Positions 17,810 to 27,275 of a stretch of 64,000 bases of DNA are shown one piece after another. A program made the position numbers and the translations under genes. The notes below the pieces were generated by a model. The model saw only the letters and a list, made by a program, of their open reading frames with translations. It did not search any database and was not told the origin of the DNA. How positions within the stretch are numbered: position 1 is the first letter of the stretch; each line of letters starts with the position of its first letter. The stretch is from Bradyrhizobium sp. NFR13. GTDB lineage: Bacteria; Pseudomonadota; Alphaproteobacteria; Rhizobiales; Xanthobacteraceae. The stretch is taken from NCBI RefSeq assembly GCF_900114605.1, contig NZ_FOTP01000001.1, positions 124,001 to 188,000 of the forward strand. Direction: 5' to 3'.

Positions 17810-18433
17810 CTAATTCTTCGACGGCTTCTCAGCGGAGCCGTTGTCGTCTTTCGACGTGAAACCCTTGGCCTGCATCGCCAGATGCACCTTGTTCTGGAAC
17901 GACGAGTCCTGACCACCGACCAGCAGACCGACATGGTCGGACACCGCATCGTTGAACGCTTCGAGCTGAGGCCGTTCGGCCTTGACGAAATCGCTCAGCA
18001 CGTGATTGTGCACCAGCTCCTTGGCACCGGGATGTCCGATACCAAGACGAACGCGCCGATAGTCGTTGCCGACATGCGCGGAGATCGAGCGCAAACCATT
18101 ATGTCCGGCAATGCCGCCGCCGACCTTCACGCGCACTTTCGCGAATGGCAGTTCGAGTTCGTCGTGAAACGCGGCGATGTCGCCGAGTGAAATCTTCAAA
18201 TAGGCGGACGCTTCCTGCACGGAGCGGCCGGACTCGTTCATGAAGGTCATCGGTTTCAGCAGGATGACGCGCTCGCCAGCCAGCGTGCCTTCCGAGGTCT
18301 CGCCCTGAAAGCGACGGCGCCACGGTCCAAAACCGTGACGCCGCGCGATATCGTCGAGAACCATGAACCCGATATTGTGCCGGTTGCCCTGGTATTTGGC
18401 GCCAGGGTTTCCGAGTCCAACAAAGAGAAGCAT
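17810..18433 (-). CDS. pth: Peptidyl-tRNA hydrolase
   Basis: Recycles peptidyl-tRNA released prematurely from ribosomes. The N-terminus [20 protein letters not shown] holds the conserved Asn and the catalytic His of the NRHNIG motif. The conserved PxTFMNxSGxSV segment is present ([12 protein letters not shown]), as is HDELELPF with the conserved Asp. At 207 residues it is a little longer than the usual 190, with a charged tail. It lies between rplY and ychF, all on the minus strand and probably co-transcribed. Confidence 0.95.
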   Translation of the reverse strand: MLLFVGLGNPGAKYQGNRHNIGFMVLDDIARRHGFGPWRRRFQGETSEGTLAGERVILLKPMTFMNESGRSVQEASAYLKISLGDIAAFHDELELPFAKVRVKVGGGIAGHNGLRSISAHVGNDYRRVRLGIGHPGAKELVHNHVLSDFVKAERPQLEAFNDAVSDHVGLLVGGQDSSFQNKVHLAMQAKGFTSKDDNGSAEKPSKN

Positions 18434-18454
18434 GACGCGGAGCTCCGCGCCGAA

Positions 18455-19147
18455 TTACTTCTTCTTCGCCGGAGCGGCGGCAGCAGCCGGAGCCTTCGCG
18501 CCGGCAGCGGGAGCCTTGGCACCAGCAGCAGCCGGAGCCGCCGCGGCAGCAGCTGCGGGGGTCGCGGCTTCTTCACCGTAACCCGACGGCGGCACGATGG
18601 TGACCAGCGTCAGGTCGGCATCGCGGGCCAGCGTCTTCACGCCCTTCGGCAGCTTGATGTCGGTGATGTGCAGCGACGAACCGATATCGAGCTGGCTGAC
18701 GTCGGCTTCCAGATACTGAGGAATGCTGTCGGCTTCGGCTTCGAGTTCGATCGTGTGGGTCACGATGTTGATCGTGCCGCCACGCTTCACGCCCGGAGCG
18801 GATTCACCACCGTTCACGTGCAGCGGAACGCTGACGCGGATGGTCGCACCTTCACCGAGGCGCAGGAAATCGACGTGAAGCGGGAAGTCCTTGACCGGAT
18901 CGAGGTGGAAGTCGCGCGGAATCACGCGGTGCTTTTTGCCCTCGAGTTCGATGTCACAGATCGTGGTGAGGAACCGGCCAGCCTGGATGCGCAGGCGGAG
19001 TTCCTTGTCATCCAGCGAAATCGCCACTGGGGGCTTGTTGTCACCATAGATCACAGCCGGAACCCGGCCGGCGCGACGCTCTGCCCGTGCGGCCCCCTTG
19101 CCGCTCACCGGACGTGCGGTCGCCTTCAATTCCTTGACGGTCGCCAT
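18455..19147 (-). CDS. rplY: 50S ribosomal protein L25/general stress protein Ctc
   Basis: A 230-residue protein of the long (Ctc/TL5) L25 type that binds 5S rRNA. The L25 domain covers about residues 1-95 (start MATVKELKATARPVSGKGAA), and the TL5-type beta domain follows to about 190 (LDIGSSLHITDIKLPKGV). A low-complexity Ala/Pro/Lys tail of about 35 residues ends in PAKKK. First gene of rplY-pth-ychF; pth starts 21 bases beyond its stop. Its promoter should lie in 19150-19260. Confidence 0.95.
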   Translation of the reverse strand: MATVKELKATARPVSGKGAARAERRAGRVPAVIYGDNKPPVAISLDDKELRLRIQAGRFLTTICDIELEGKKHRVIPRDFHLDPVKDFPLHVDFLRLGEGATIRVSVPLHVNGGESAPGVKRGGTINIVTHTIELEAEADSIPQYLEADVSQLDIGSSLHITDIKLPKGVKTLARDADLTLVTIVPPSGYGEEAATPAAAAAAAPAAAGAKAPAAGAKAPAAAAAPAKKK

Positions 19148-19389
19148 CGTGTAAGTCCTTGTTTTCTAAAAAGTTAAAGGCCGCAATGCGGCCCGTTTTC
19201 ACGTTGCAGCAAGCCTCCAGGGGTGCGGGGGCTGCGGACGTGAGCGGCTTCTACCGCCGAAATGCCAAAAAGACAAGGAAATGACAGGCTTTTTCTGCAC
19301 CTGCCGGATCGCCCAGGAGCCGTTTCACCCGCCATATGCAGGCCGGGTGTTAACCGGCAGCCGCCTCGGGCCGCTCGCAGGAATTCCGC

Positions 19390-19641
19390 TTATCCGCCCA
19401 GTTTGGCTTCCAGCGCCGCAACCCGGGCCTTCAGCGTCTCGTTCTCCTCGCGGGCGAGCCGGGCCATGTCCTTGACCGCCTCGAACTCCTCACGCTTCAC
19501 GATATCAAGGTCGCGCAGGATCTTCTCGGCCTGATTACGCACAACCGTGTCGACCTCGCGCTTGACGCCCTGGGCCGCGCCGGCGGCATCATTCATCAGG
19601 CGGCCGATCTCGTCGAAGAACCGATTGTTGGTCTGGGTCAT
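19390..19641 (-). CDS. UbiK-type accessory factor (BMFP family)
   Basis: An 83-residue helical protein starting MTQTNNRFFDEIGRLMNDAAG and ending in a strong coiled coil with the family pattern VKREEFEAVKDMARLARE ... ALEAKL. The Escherichia coli relative UbiK (YqiC) assists aerobic ubiquinone synthesis and interacts with membranes; the same role here is inference. The ATG at 19641 fits the family start. It is divergent from lgt with 186 bases between. Confidence 0.85.
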   Translation of the reverse strand: MTQTNNRFFDEIGRLMNDAAGAAQGVKREVDTVVRNQAEKILRDLDIVKREEFEAVKDMARLAREENETLKARVAALEAKLGG

Positions 19642-19827
19642 GGCAAGAACTCCGGTCGGATGAACAAACACGCTGGATCGCAATTGGCGATCCCCGGGAT
19701 CGACAATGGCGATCCCGGTCACGCAGTTCAAGTATCGCCTGCGTTTCGCGTTCACAACTGCGGAAGTCCCTTAATTCGTCACAAGCCAATGCTTTACTGG
19801 CGGCATCGGGAGCCGTAAGCCCACCAC

Positions 19828-20679
19828 ATGCCATTTCTCACCATCGCCTTCCCCGTTTTCGATCCGGTCGCCATTGCGTTCGGCCCGATTGTCATTCGCT
19901 GGTACGCGCTGGCCTATATCGGCGGCATCGTGCTGGGCTGGATCTATGCCCGCACACTGATCAAAAGCACGAAGCTGTGGGGCGGCCCGTCGCCTATCTC
20001 GCTACTGGATTTCGACGACTTCATCCTGTGGGTGACGATCGGCATCATTGTCGGCGGCCGCACCGGCTATGTGCTGTTTTACAATCTGGATTTCTTCATT
20101 GCCCATCCCGCCGAGATTTTCGAGCTCTGGAAGGGCGGCATGTCGTTCCATGGCGGTTTCATGGGCTGCGTCTTCGCCGTGTTTCTGTTCTGCTGGAAGC
20201 GCGGATTGTCAGTCCTGTCGCTCGGCGACATCACCTGCGCCGTCGGCCCGATCGGGCTGCTGCTCGGACGCCTCGCCAATTTCATCAACAGCGAATTGTG
20301 GGGCCGCCACGCCGACGCCAGCGTGCCATGGGCGATGGTGTTCCCCAATGGCGGGCCGCTGCCGCGCCATCCCAGCCAGCTCTATGAAGCTGGCCTTGAA
20401 GGCATCGGGCTGTTTCTCATTCTGGCCCTGATGATCCGGGCCGGCGCGCTGAAGCGGCCTGGCCTGATCCTCGGCGCCTTCATCTTTTTTTATGCGGTCG
20501 CGCGCATTATCGGCGAATTCTTCCGCGAGCCGGACCCGCAACTCGGATTTCTGTGGGGTGGGCTCACCATGGGCATGCTGCTCTCCGTGCCGATGATATT
20601 TGTGGGACTCGTTTTGATGGTGCGCGCCTGGCGAAAGCCACAGGCATCGCTCGAATTGAGTCCGGGCAAGAAGGCCTGA
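19828..20679 (+). CDS. lgt: Prolipoprotein diacylglyceryl transferase
   Basis: An inner-membrane enzyme that transfers diacylglycerol from phosphatidylglycerol to the lipobox cysteine of preprolipoproteins, the first step of lipoprotein maturation. At 283 residues it has seven hydrophobic segments, the HGGFMGC motif with the essential His, and the family signature [14 protein letters not shown] with the conserved Arg. First gene of an operon: the midA-like gene starts 1 base after its stop and pgeF overlaps that one. lspA, the next enzyme of the pathway, is in the same window at 55695. Confidence 0.96.
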   Translation: MPFLTIAFPVFDPVAIAFGPIVIRWYALAYIGGIVLGWIYARTLIKSTKLWGGPSPISLLDFDDFILWVTIGIIVGGRTGYVLFYNLDFFIAHPAEIFELWKGGMSFHGGFMGCVFAVFLFCWKRGLSVLSLGDITCAVGPIGLLLGRLANFINSELWGRHADASVPWAMVFPNGGPLPRHPSQLYEAGLEGIGLFLILALMIRAGALKRPGLILGAFIFFYAVARIIGEFFREPDPQLGFLWGGLTMGMLLSVPMIFVGLVLMVRAWRKPQASLELSPGKKA

Positions 20680-20680
20680 T

Positions 20681-21805
20681 GTGACCGACCAATCGCCGCT
20701 ACAGGATGAAATCAAGCGCCTAATCAAGTCCACCGGACCAATGCCGGTATGGCGCTATATGCAACTGTGCCTGACCCATCCGCAACACGGCTACTACATT
20801 TCACGCGATCCGCTCGGCCGCGAGGGCGACTTCACCACGTCGCCCGAAGTCAGCCAGATGTTCGGCGAGCTGCTCGGCCTGTGGTCGGCCTCGGTCTGGC
20901 GCGCGATCGGCGCGCCACCCTTCGTGCACCTGATCGAACTTGGCCCCGGCCGCGGCACCATGATGGCGGATGCTCTCCGTGCCCTGCGCGTGCTGCCGCC
21001 GCTGTATCAGGCGCTCAACGTACATCTCGTCGAAATCAATCCGGTGCTGCGCGAGAAGCAGAAGGCGACGCTGTCCGGCGCCCGTAACATCACCTGGCAC
21101 GACAGTATCGAGACCGTGCCCGCGGGGCCGTCGATCATCCTCGCCAATGAATATTTCGACGTGCTGCCGATCCATCAGGCCGTGAAACGCGAAAACGGCT
21201 GGCACGAGCGCATGGTGGATATCGACAGCACCGGACAGCTGATCTTCAGCGCGTCCATCGATCCGCTGCCGCGCTTCGACGTGCTGTTGCCGCCACTGGT
21301 GCGTGCAGCACCGGTCGGCGCGGTGTTCGAATGGCGCCCCGATACCGAGATGATGAAGATTGCCAGCCGTGTGCGCGACGAAGGCGGCGCAGCTCTGATC
21401 ATCGATTATGGTCATGTCCGCAGCGATGCCGGCGACACCCTGCAGGCTATCGCACAGCATAGCTATGCTGATCCGCTGAAGAATCCCGGCATGGCCGATA
21501 TCACCGCGCATGTTGATTTCCAGGCGCTCGGCCGCGCGGCAGAGGATATCGGCGCACGCGTCCATGGACCGGTGACACAGGGCGAGTTCCTCAAGCGTCT
21601 CGGCATCGAGACGCGCGCGCTGACCCTGATGGCCAAAGCCACACCAGAAGTTTCGGAAACCGTTTCCGGCGCGCTGAAGCGCCTGATCGACAGCGGCCGC
21701 GGCGGCATGGGCTCGATGTTCAAGGTCGTCGGCATCTCCGATCCCAACATCGACACGCTTGTGGCGCTGAGCGACGACACCGGTATCGAGGCCACGAAAC
21801 CATGA
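20681..21805 (+). CDS. Class I SAM-dependent methyltransferase, MidA/NDUFAF7 type
   Basis: A 374-residue protein of the MidA family whose mitochondrial member NDUFAF7 methylates an arginine of a complex I subunit. Visible motifs are FTTSPEVSQMFGE, the SAM loop IELGPGRGTMM, and ANEYFDVLPIHQ. The start is the GTG at 20681, immediately after the lgt stop, which indicates translational coupling. Its end overlaps pgeF by 4 bases (ATGA). A role in complex I assembly is known for the family only. Confidence 0.88.
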   Translation: MTDQSPLQDEIKRLIKSTGPMPVWRYMQLCLTHPQHGYYISRDPLGREGDFTTSPEVSQMFGELLGLWSASVWRAIGAPPFVHLIELGPGRGTMMADALRALRVLPPLYQALNVHLVEINPVLREKQKATLSGARNITWHDSIETVPAGPSIILANEYFDVLPIHQAVKRENGWHERMVDIDSTGQLIFSASIDPLPRFDVLLPPLVRAAPVGAVFEWRPDTEMMKIASRVRDEGGAALIIDYGHVRSDAGDTLQAIAQHSYADPLKNPGMADITAHVDFQALGRAAEDIGARVHGPVTQGEFLKRLGIETRALTLMAKATPEVSETVSGALKRLIDSGRGGMGSMFKVVGISDPNIDTLVALSDDTGIEATKP

Positions 21806-22569
21806 CTTTCACATCGTCTCTGCTGTCAGCCATTCCCGGCCTGCGCCATGCGTTCTTCACGCGCGACGGCGGCGTCTCCGAAGGCATCTATGCCGGCCTC
21901 AATGGCGGGCTCGGATCGAACGACGATCCCGCGCACGTGGCGGAGAACCGCAGGCGCATGGCGGCGGAGATGGGCGTCGATCCCCTGCACTTCCTCACCG
22001 CCTATCAGGTCCATTCGCCCGATGTCGCCGTCGCCACGGCACCGTGGAATGGAGATTCACGGCCGCGCGTCGATGCCATGGTGACGAAGGTCGAGGGCCT
22101 TGCGCTCGGCGTCACGACGGCCGATTGCGGACCGGTGCTGTTTGCCGATCCCAAGGCCCGCGTCATCGGTGCCGCCCATGCCGGCTGGAAGGGCGCCTTC
22201 ACCGGCGTGCTCGAGGCCACCATCGCGGAGATGGAAAAACTCGGCGCGGATCGTTCCGACATTGTGGTCGCGATTGGTCCGCTGATCCGCCAGCCAAGCT
22301 ATGAGGTCGGGGCCGAATTCGTCGAGCGTTTCACGCAGGCCGATGCCGGTTTTGCGCGGTTCTTCATTCCCTCGACCCGCGCCGGTCATGCCATGTTCGA
22401 TCTCGGCGGCTTCATCCGGATGCGGCTGGAGCGCGCCGGCATTGCCATTGTCGATGACACCGGTATCGACACCTATCCCGACAACAACCTGTTCAGCTAT
22501 CGCCGGTCGGTGCATCGGAAAGAGCCAGATTACGGACGCCAGATCCACGCCATCGTGCTTGAGCGGTAA
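21802..22569 (+). CDS. pgeF: Peptidoglycan editing factor PgeF (laccase-domain, DUF152)
   Basis: A 255-residue protein of the YlmD/YfiH family. The metal-site residues appear in TAYQVHSPDVAV, TTADCGPVLF and AAHAGWKGAF. In Escherichia coli PgeF removes mis-incorporated serine from peptidoglycan precursors; some relatives oxidise phenols or act on purine nucleosides. Third gene of lgt-midA-pgeF, overlapping its predecessor by 4 bases. The end DYGRQIHAIVLE is typical of the family. Confidence 0.92.
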   Translation: MTFTSSLLSAIPGLRHAFFTRDGGVSEGIYAGLNGGLGSNDDPAHVAENRRRMAAEMGVDPLHFLTAYQVHSPDVAVATAPWNGDSRPRVDAMVTKVEGLALGVTTADCGPVLFADPKARVIGAAHAGWKGAFTGVLEATIAEMEKLGADRSDIVVAIGPLIRQPSYEVGAEFVERFTQADAGFARFFIPSTRAGHAMFDLGGFIRMRLERAGIAIVDDTGIDTYPDNNLFSYRRSVHRKEPDYGRQIHAIVLER

Positions 22570-22767
22570 CTCGCGCGTTGACGCGCCGTTATCCTTAACG
22601 CGGCCGAACTGCCTCAAACTGAACGCGAATTGTCGGAGAGCGGTGACCGTTTCGGTCACCCTGGAAAGACCTGTGGTCGCGCTGCCCTAGACCTTAACGC
22701 ATTTTAACGATATCGCTCGACCTGTCCGGCGCCGCTTGCGGCAAACGGACGGAAGTCGGGACGCCCT

Positions 22768-23376
22768 ATGCGATTTTCTGCCCTTACGACCGATCGAGCC
22801 AGACCGCGCCTGATCCAGGCTGCGCTGTTGCTGACCGTAGCGTTTGGGCTTGCCGGCTGCGCCAATGTCCCCAATTCGGGCGGCGCCATGAACGCGCAGG
22901 CCAGCCTTTCCACCGCCTCCGGCCCGACGATCGCGTTCGAATCCATCGACGGGCCGCCGCCGCAGGTCTTCGACCGCATGGTCAACCTTCTGGATAGTGA
23001 AGCACGCCTGCGCAACCTTGCGGTTGTATCGCGCAAGGACAGCGCGGCTTTTCGGGTCCGAAGCTACCTCTCGGCCCAGGTTCGCGGCGGCCAGACCTCG
23101 ATCGCCTGGGTGTGGGATGTCTATGACCGCGACCAGAACCGTGCTCTGCGCCTGAGCGGCGAGGAACAGGCCGGCAAAGGCGGCCGCGACGCCTGGGCTA
23201 CTGCCGACGACCTTGTCTTGCGGCGGATCGCGCAAGCGGGGCTCACCGGCCTCAATGGCATGATCAACGGCACCACGCCCGGCGAGCAGCCGCCTGCGCC
23301 GAGTGGCAACGGACCTGCCATCGCCAGTACCGATGAATTGCCCGTGCAGGCCACCGCATTTGCCGAGACGCGCTGA
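22768..23376 (+). CDS. Putative lipoprotein of unknown function
   Basis: A 202-residue protein with a type II signal peptide: a basic start, hydrophobic stretch, and lipobox LAGC near residue 31, so it would be processed by Lgt and LspA. The mature part (ASGPTIAFESIDGPPPQVFDRMV onward) is a compact domain of about 150 residues with no family I can name, ending in a Pro/Ser-rich tail. It stands alone between pgeF and prs. Confidence 0.7.
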   Translation: MRFSALTTDRARPRLIQAALLLTVAFGLAGCANVPNSGGAMNAQASLSTASGPTIAFESIDGPPPQVFDRMVNLLDSEARLRNLAVVSRKDSAAFRVRSYLSAQVRGGQTSIAWVWDVYDRDQNRALRLSGEEQAGKGGRDAWATADDLVLRRIAQAGLTGLNGMINGTTPGEQPPAPSGNGPAIASTDELPVQATAFAETR

Positions 23377-23542
23377 CTTCAGTTCACGTTAAGCAGAGGC
23401 CCGTTTTTACGCAGGAAAACAGCGGCCCACGGGTTGCCAGCGGACGGCCGTCCTTGATATCACCTCGCTCAGCTAGACGAGTTCTTGTGGGTAATCCGAT
23501 ATGCTGAACGTTGTATCCACCAAGCCGCGGGGAGACGCGTCG

Positions 23543-24496
23543 ATGTCGGCCAAGAACGGTTCGATCAAACTGGTCGCCGGTAATTCCAATCCTGTCCTCG
23601 CGCAGGAAATCGCAACCGCGCTCAATATCCCGCTGACCAAGGCCAGCGTCCGGCGCTTCGCCGACATGGAAATCTTCGTCGAGATTCAGGAAAACGTCCG
23701 CGGCTCCGACGTCTTCATTCTTCAATCCACGTCATTTCCGACCAACGACCATCTGATGGAATTGCTGATCATCACTGATGCGCTGCGCCGCGCTTCCGCG
23801 CGCCGCATCACCGCGGTGATCCCCTATTTCGGCTACGCTCGCCAGGACCGCAAGGCCGGTGGCCGCACCCCGATCTCGGCCAAGCTGGTCGCCAACATGA
23901 TCACCCATGCCGGCGCCGACCGCGTCATGACGCTCGACCTGCATGCCGGCCAGATCCAGGGCTTCTTCGATATCCCGACCGACAACCTCTATGCCGCGCC
24001 GCTGATGGTGCGCGACATCAAGGAGAAGTTCGATCTCGCCAATGTGATGGTGGTGTCGCCAGACGTCGGCGGCGTCGCCCGTGCCCGCGGTCTTGCCAAA
24101 CGCATCAACGCGCCGCTCGCCATCGTCGACAAGCGCCGCGAACGCCCCGGTGAATCCGAAGTGATGAACGTGATCGGCGACGTCGCCGGCTACACCTGCA
24201 TCCTGATCGACGACATCGTCGACTCCGGCGGCACGCTGGTGAACGCCGCCGATGCGCTGCTCAAATACGGCGCCAAGGACGTCTCCGCCTATCTCACCCA
24301 TGGCGTGCTGTCCGGCGGCGCCGCGGCTCGCATCGCCAATTCCAGGCTCAAGGAATTGGTGATCACTGACTCGATCCAGCCCACGGAAGCCGTGAGCAAG
24401 TCGCCGAACATCCGCGTCCTCTCGGTTGCCTCGCTGATCGCCGAAGCGATCGGCCGAACCGCATCGGAAGAGTCGGTGTCGAGCCTGTTCGACTAA
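23543..24496 (+). CDS. prs: Ribose-phosphate pyrophosphokinase
   Basis: Makes 5-phosphoribosyl-1-pyrophosphate from ribose 5-phosphate and ATP for nucleotide, His and Trp synthesis. From the ATG at 23543 it is 317 residues, the usual length. Visible motifs are the N-terminal [25 protein letters not shown], the flexible catalytic loop [18 protein letters not shown], and the PRPP-binding [13 protein letters not shown]. The upstream ATG at 23501 would add 14 residues not expected in the family. Confidence 0.95.
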   Translation: MSAKNGSIKLVAGNSNPVLAQEIATALNIPLTKASVRRFADMEIFVEIQENVRGSDVFILQSTSFPTNDHLMELLIITDALRRASARRITAVIPYFGYARQDRKAGGRTPISAKLVANMITHAGADRVMTLDLHAGQIQGFFDIPTDNLYAAPLMVRDIKEKFDLANVMVVSPDVGGVARARGLAKRINAPLAIVDKRRERPGESEVMNVIGDVAGYTCILIDDIVDSGGTLVNAADALLKYGAKDVSAYLTHGVLSGGAAARIANSRLKELVITDSIQPTEAVSKSPNIRVLSVASLIAEAIGRTASEESVSSLFD

Positions 24497-24507
24497 GGCT
24501 CGCGCTT

Positions 24508-25020
24508 CTACACGATCCCAGCCGCGACCTGCCCGCGCAGACGCTCCAGACTGAGCAGCGTCTCGGCGCAGGCTGCTGCGACCTTGAGGCCGCTCTCCGC
24601 AAAGTGCTTGCGGAAGAATGCCGCGCGCTCTTCGGTCTCGTGAAAATCCTCTGGCGCCGTCACGGCCGAAAACACCGGGATCTCGGTGCGTAGCTGCACA
24701 TCCATCAGCGCACGGATGACGGTGTCCGCCACGAAGCCGCGGGTGCCGCTGTCGATCACGAGGCCGGCCGCGACGATGGCCGTATAACGCCGCGTCTTGG
24801 CCAGCACCTGAACATGCAGCGGGATCTCGAACGAGCCGGGCACTTCGAACAGATCGACCTGCGAGGGGCTGATATGGCGCGCCTCGATCTCACTCAGAAA
24901 CGACTCCCAACAGGGCGCAACGATGTCGCGATGCCAGGATGACTGCACGAAGGCGACGCGTTGCGGCTTGGCGAAGCGCGGGTGCTGGATTGCGGAGGAC
25001 TCGGACGTCGTGTCGTTCAT
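24508..25020 (-). CDS. ribH2: 6,7-dimethyl-8-ribityllumazine synthase, type II (RibH2-like)
   Basis: Condenses the pyrimidinedione and dihydroxybutanone phosphate in the penultimate step of riboflavin synthesis. The 170-residue protein matches the Brucella RibH2 layout: VAFVQSSWHRDIV, EVPGSFEIPLHVQ, and GFVADTVIRALMDVQL. Type II enzymes are decameric and less efficient than RibH1, and Rhizobiales often carry both (family knowledge); no ribH1 or other rib gene is adjacent. I searched its 5' side for an FMN riboswitch and saw none. Confidence 0.88.
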   Translation of the reverse strand: MNDTTSESSAIQHPRFAKPQRVAFVQSSWHRDIVAPCWESFLSEIEARHISPSQVDLFEVPGSFEIPLHVQVLAKTRRYTAIVAAGLVIDSGTRGFVADTVIRALMDVQLRTEIPVFSAVTAPEDFHETEERAAFFRKHFAESGLKVAAACAETLLSLERLRGQVAAGIV

Positions 25021-25442
25021 GGCCTGATACTTTCGTTAAGGCCAAAACTATGCCGAAACCGAACCGGCCCAGCAAGGCCATCCACAGGCTATATCGGGAC
25101 CAAACAGGACTCCCGCGAGGCCGGGAAAGCTTGCAGGTCCCGCGGCGGAATCAATAGTTACCACCCAACCGGACTCGCGGCGCGCGAGGGCGCACCGCAC
25201 GGACTCGCAATCCGAGAATCCGATTCCGGTTTGTTCTCATTGCGAGCAGATGACCTGTGGATGAGGGACGGTTTGTCTGTGGATGGATTCGTGGTGCCGT
25301 TGCGCAGATTCCGCAAATCACATCACTTCAAGCTCGCAAGGTCTGGACGAATAGAACTTGCAGCCTGCAGCGACGCTCCGACATTTTCGCGTACCGGCCA
25401 GCTGTTTGCATCATCACATTTCAAGAGCAAGGTCGCGACGGC
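25021..25442. other. Divergent intergenic region between ribH2 and the YbjN-like gene
   Basis: These 422 bases hold no supported gene. An open frame runs into the YbjN-like gene from 25257 but lacks coding character. Visible structure: a direct repeat CTGTGGATG with the copies about 25 bases apart near 25254-25290, and an imperfect GC palindrome near 25107-25148. Both promoters must lie here. No riboswitch or small RNA was recognised. Confidence 0.5.
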
Positions 25443-25943
25443 ATGTCACTCCTCGAAGGTACTATCGATTCACGGCTCAACCCGCTCGCCGTTGTCGAGG
25501 ACATTGCCGCCGATCATAACTGGGCGTTCGAGCGCTCCGGCGAAGACGAAGTCACAATTGTTTCCAAAGGTGACTGGATCGATTACCAGCTCTCCTTCAC
25601 CTGGATGAACGAGATCGAGGCGTTGCATCTGGCCTGCGCCTTCGACATGAAGATCCCTCCCGCTCGCCGCACCGAAGTGCAGCGCCTGATCGCCGCGATC
25701 AACGAACAGATGTGGGTCGGTCATTTTGATATCTGGACCAACTCGGGCATGGTGATGTACCGGCAGGCGCTGGTGCTGCCCGATGGCCTCACCGCAACGA
25801 CCGCGCAGTGCGAAGCGATGCTGGTATCGGCGATCCATTCCTGCGAGCGCTACTATCCGGCATTGCAGTTCGTGGTGTGGGCCGGCAAGACCGCAGCCGA
25901 AGCGATGTCTGCTGCGATGTTCGACACTGCCGGCGAAGCATGA
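25443..25943 (+). CDS. YbjN-domain protein
   Basis: A 166-residue cytoplasmic protein of the YbjN family (type III secretion chaperone-like fold). Visible signs are DHNWAFERSGEDEVTIVSKG, LHLACAFDMKIP, and the C-terminal QFVVWAGKTAAEAM. In Escherichia coli YbjN overexpression affects motility and stress survival; the mechanism is unknown. The start at 25443 fits the family N-terminus. The downstream GNAT gene overlaps the stop by 4 bases, so the two are translated together. Confidence 0.82.
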   Translation: MSLLEGTIDSRLNPLAVVEDIAADHNWAFERSGEDEVTIVSKGDWIDYQLSFTWMNEIEALHLACAFDMKIPPARRTEVQRLIAAINEQMWVGHFDIWTNSGMVMYRQALVLPDGLTATTAQCEAMLVSAIHSCERYYPALQFVVWAGKTAAEAMSAAMFDTAGEA

Positions 25944-26371
25944 CCGACGCGCCGGTCATCACCGTGCCGGATGCGCCCGGCGAGGCCGAACGGCTGGTGG
26001 TCGCAAATGCGTTGCTGGCCTACAATACCAAGACCGTTGGCCCCAACAATCACCAGCCGCTCTCGATCCTGATCCACGATCCTGCGACCGGCGAGCCGAT
26101 CGGCGGCATCTGGGGCAAGACCGCGTTCAACTGGTGTTTCGTCGAACTGTTCGTCGTGCCCGAGCAGTTTCGTGGCCAGGACATCGGCTCGAAGGTCCTC
26201 GCCAAGGCGGAAGAGATCGCGCGTGAACGCGGCTGCATCGGTCTGTGGCTCGATACCTACTGGTTTCAGGCGCGGAGCTTCTACGAGAAGCAGGGCTATG
26301 AAGTGTTTGGCGAAATCCCGGACTATCCGCGCGGCGGTCCGCGCTACTTCCTGAAAAAAAGCTTCGTCTAG
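25940..26371 (+). CDS. GNAT-family N-acetyltransferase
   Basis: A 143-residue acetyltransferase domain. The acetyl-CoA motif is VPEQFRGQDIGSKVLAKAE, followed by WLDTYWFQARSFYEKQGYE, the usual C-terminal signature. The acceptor is unknown; small-molecule and protein targets both occur. It starts with ATGA overlapping the YbjN-like stop, so it is the second gene of a two-gene unit. Confidence 0.88.
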   Translation: MTDAPVITVPDAPGEAERLVVANALLAYNTKTVGPNNHQPLSILIHDPATGEPIGGIWGKTAFNWCFVELFVVPEQFRGQDIGSKVLAKAEEIARERGCIGLWLDTYWFQARSFYEKQGYEVFGEIPDYPRGGPRYFLKKSFV

Positions 26372-26441
26372 GTCCGTTCGGGCTGTGCGGCCTGCCCCGC
26401 AATGTTATGGTCCCGGCCGTTCTGACAGCCGGGATTTTGCG

Positions 26442-27275
26442 ATGACCTCCTCCACGACCTCACGCGCGCTCAACACCATCGACGGCCACATCGTGCTGGC
26501 CGGCGCCGGCAAGATGGGCGGCGCGATGCTGACGGGCTGGATCGCTGGCGGGCTCAATCCGACGCGCGCCGTCGTGATTGACCCGTATGTCTCCGACGAG
26601 ATCAAGGCGCTCGGGGCAAAGGGTGTCCGTCTCAATCCGGATGTGAAGGACATCGGCGCTGTCGCCGCGTTGGTCCTCGCCGTGAAGCCGCAGATGTTCG
26701 CCGAGGTCGGGCCGACGCTGCGCACGATCGCCGGATCATCTCTCGTGGTCTCGATCATGGCCGGCACGACCATCGCCGGCATCGCCAGGACCTGCGGCGG
26801 CAAGGTGGTGCGCGCGATGCCAAACACGCCCGCCGCCATCGGCCGTGGCATCACCGTGGCGGTTGCCGCGAGCGATGTATCGCAGGAGCAACGCGGCCTG
26901 ACCGACGCGCTCTTGCGTGCCACCGGATCGGTCGAATGGGTCGAGGAAGAGAGCCTGATCGATGCCGTCACCGCCGTCTCTGGTTCAGGACCTGCTTATG
27001 TATTCCTGCTGGCCGAAGAAATGGCTCGCGCCGGCATTGCTGCGGGCTTGCCGCCTGAACTGGCGATGAAGCTTGCCCGCGAGACGGTGTCCGGTTCCGG
27101 TGAATTATTGCGCCAGTCCAATCTCGATGCGGCGACACTGCGCAAGAACGTCACCTCGCCCGGTGGCACAACGGCCGCTGCGCTCGGCGTCCTGATGGCT
27201 GACGACGGCTTTGAGCCCCTCCTGACTCGCGCGATTGCTGCAGCAACCGCGCGGTCGAAGGAACTGGCGAAGTAA
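26442..27275 (+). CDS. proC: Pyrroline-5-carboxylate reductase
   Basis: Last enzyme of proline synthesis: reduces 1-pyrroline-5-carboxylate with NAD(P)H. From the ATG at 26442 it is 277 residues. The dinucleotide-binding motif is VLAGAGKMGGAMLTGW, and the C-terminal family signature is LRKNVTSPGGTTAAALG. LVVSIMAGTTIAGI and VRAMPNTPA are also typical. It follows the GNAT gene by 70 bases and converges with the histidine kinase gene with no spacer between stop codons. Confidence 0.94.
   Translation: MTSSTTSRALNTIDGHIVLAGAGKMGGAMLTGWIAGGLNPTRAVVIDPYVSDEIKALGAKGVRLNPDVKDIGAVAALVLAVKPQMFAEVGPTLRTIAGSSLVVSIMAGTTIAGIARTCGGKVVRAMPNTPAAIGRGITVAVAASDVSQEQRGLTDALLRATGSVEWVEEESLIDAVTAVSGSGPAYVFLLAEEMARAGIAAGLPPELAMKLARETVSGSGELLRQSNLDAATLRKNVTSPGGTTAAALGVLMADDGFEPLLTRAIAAATARSKELAK

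Noticed and set aside
25021-25200. FMN riboswitch upstream of ribH2
   Set aside because: The conserved RFN words (such as the CCGACCGGCGGT core) are not present on the minus strand of the spacer.
25240-25300. Replication-origin-like DnaA boxes (TGTGGAT words)
   Set aside because: Only partial matches, two copies, no AT-rich unwinding element, and no hemE, dnaA or parAB genes nearby.
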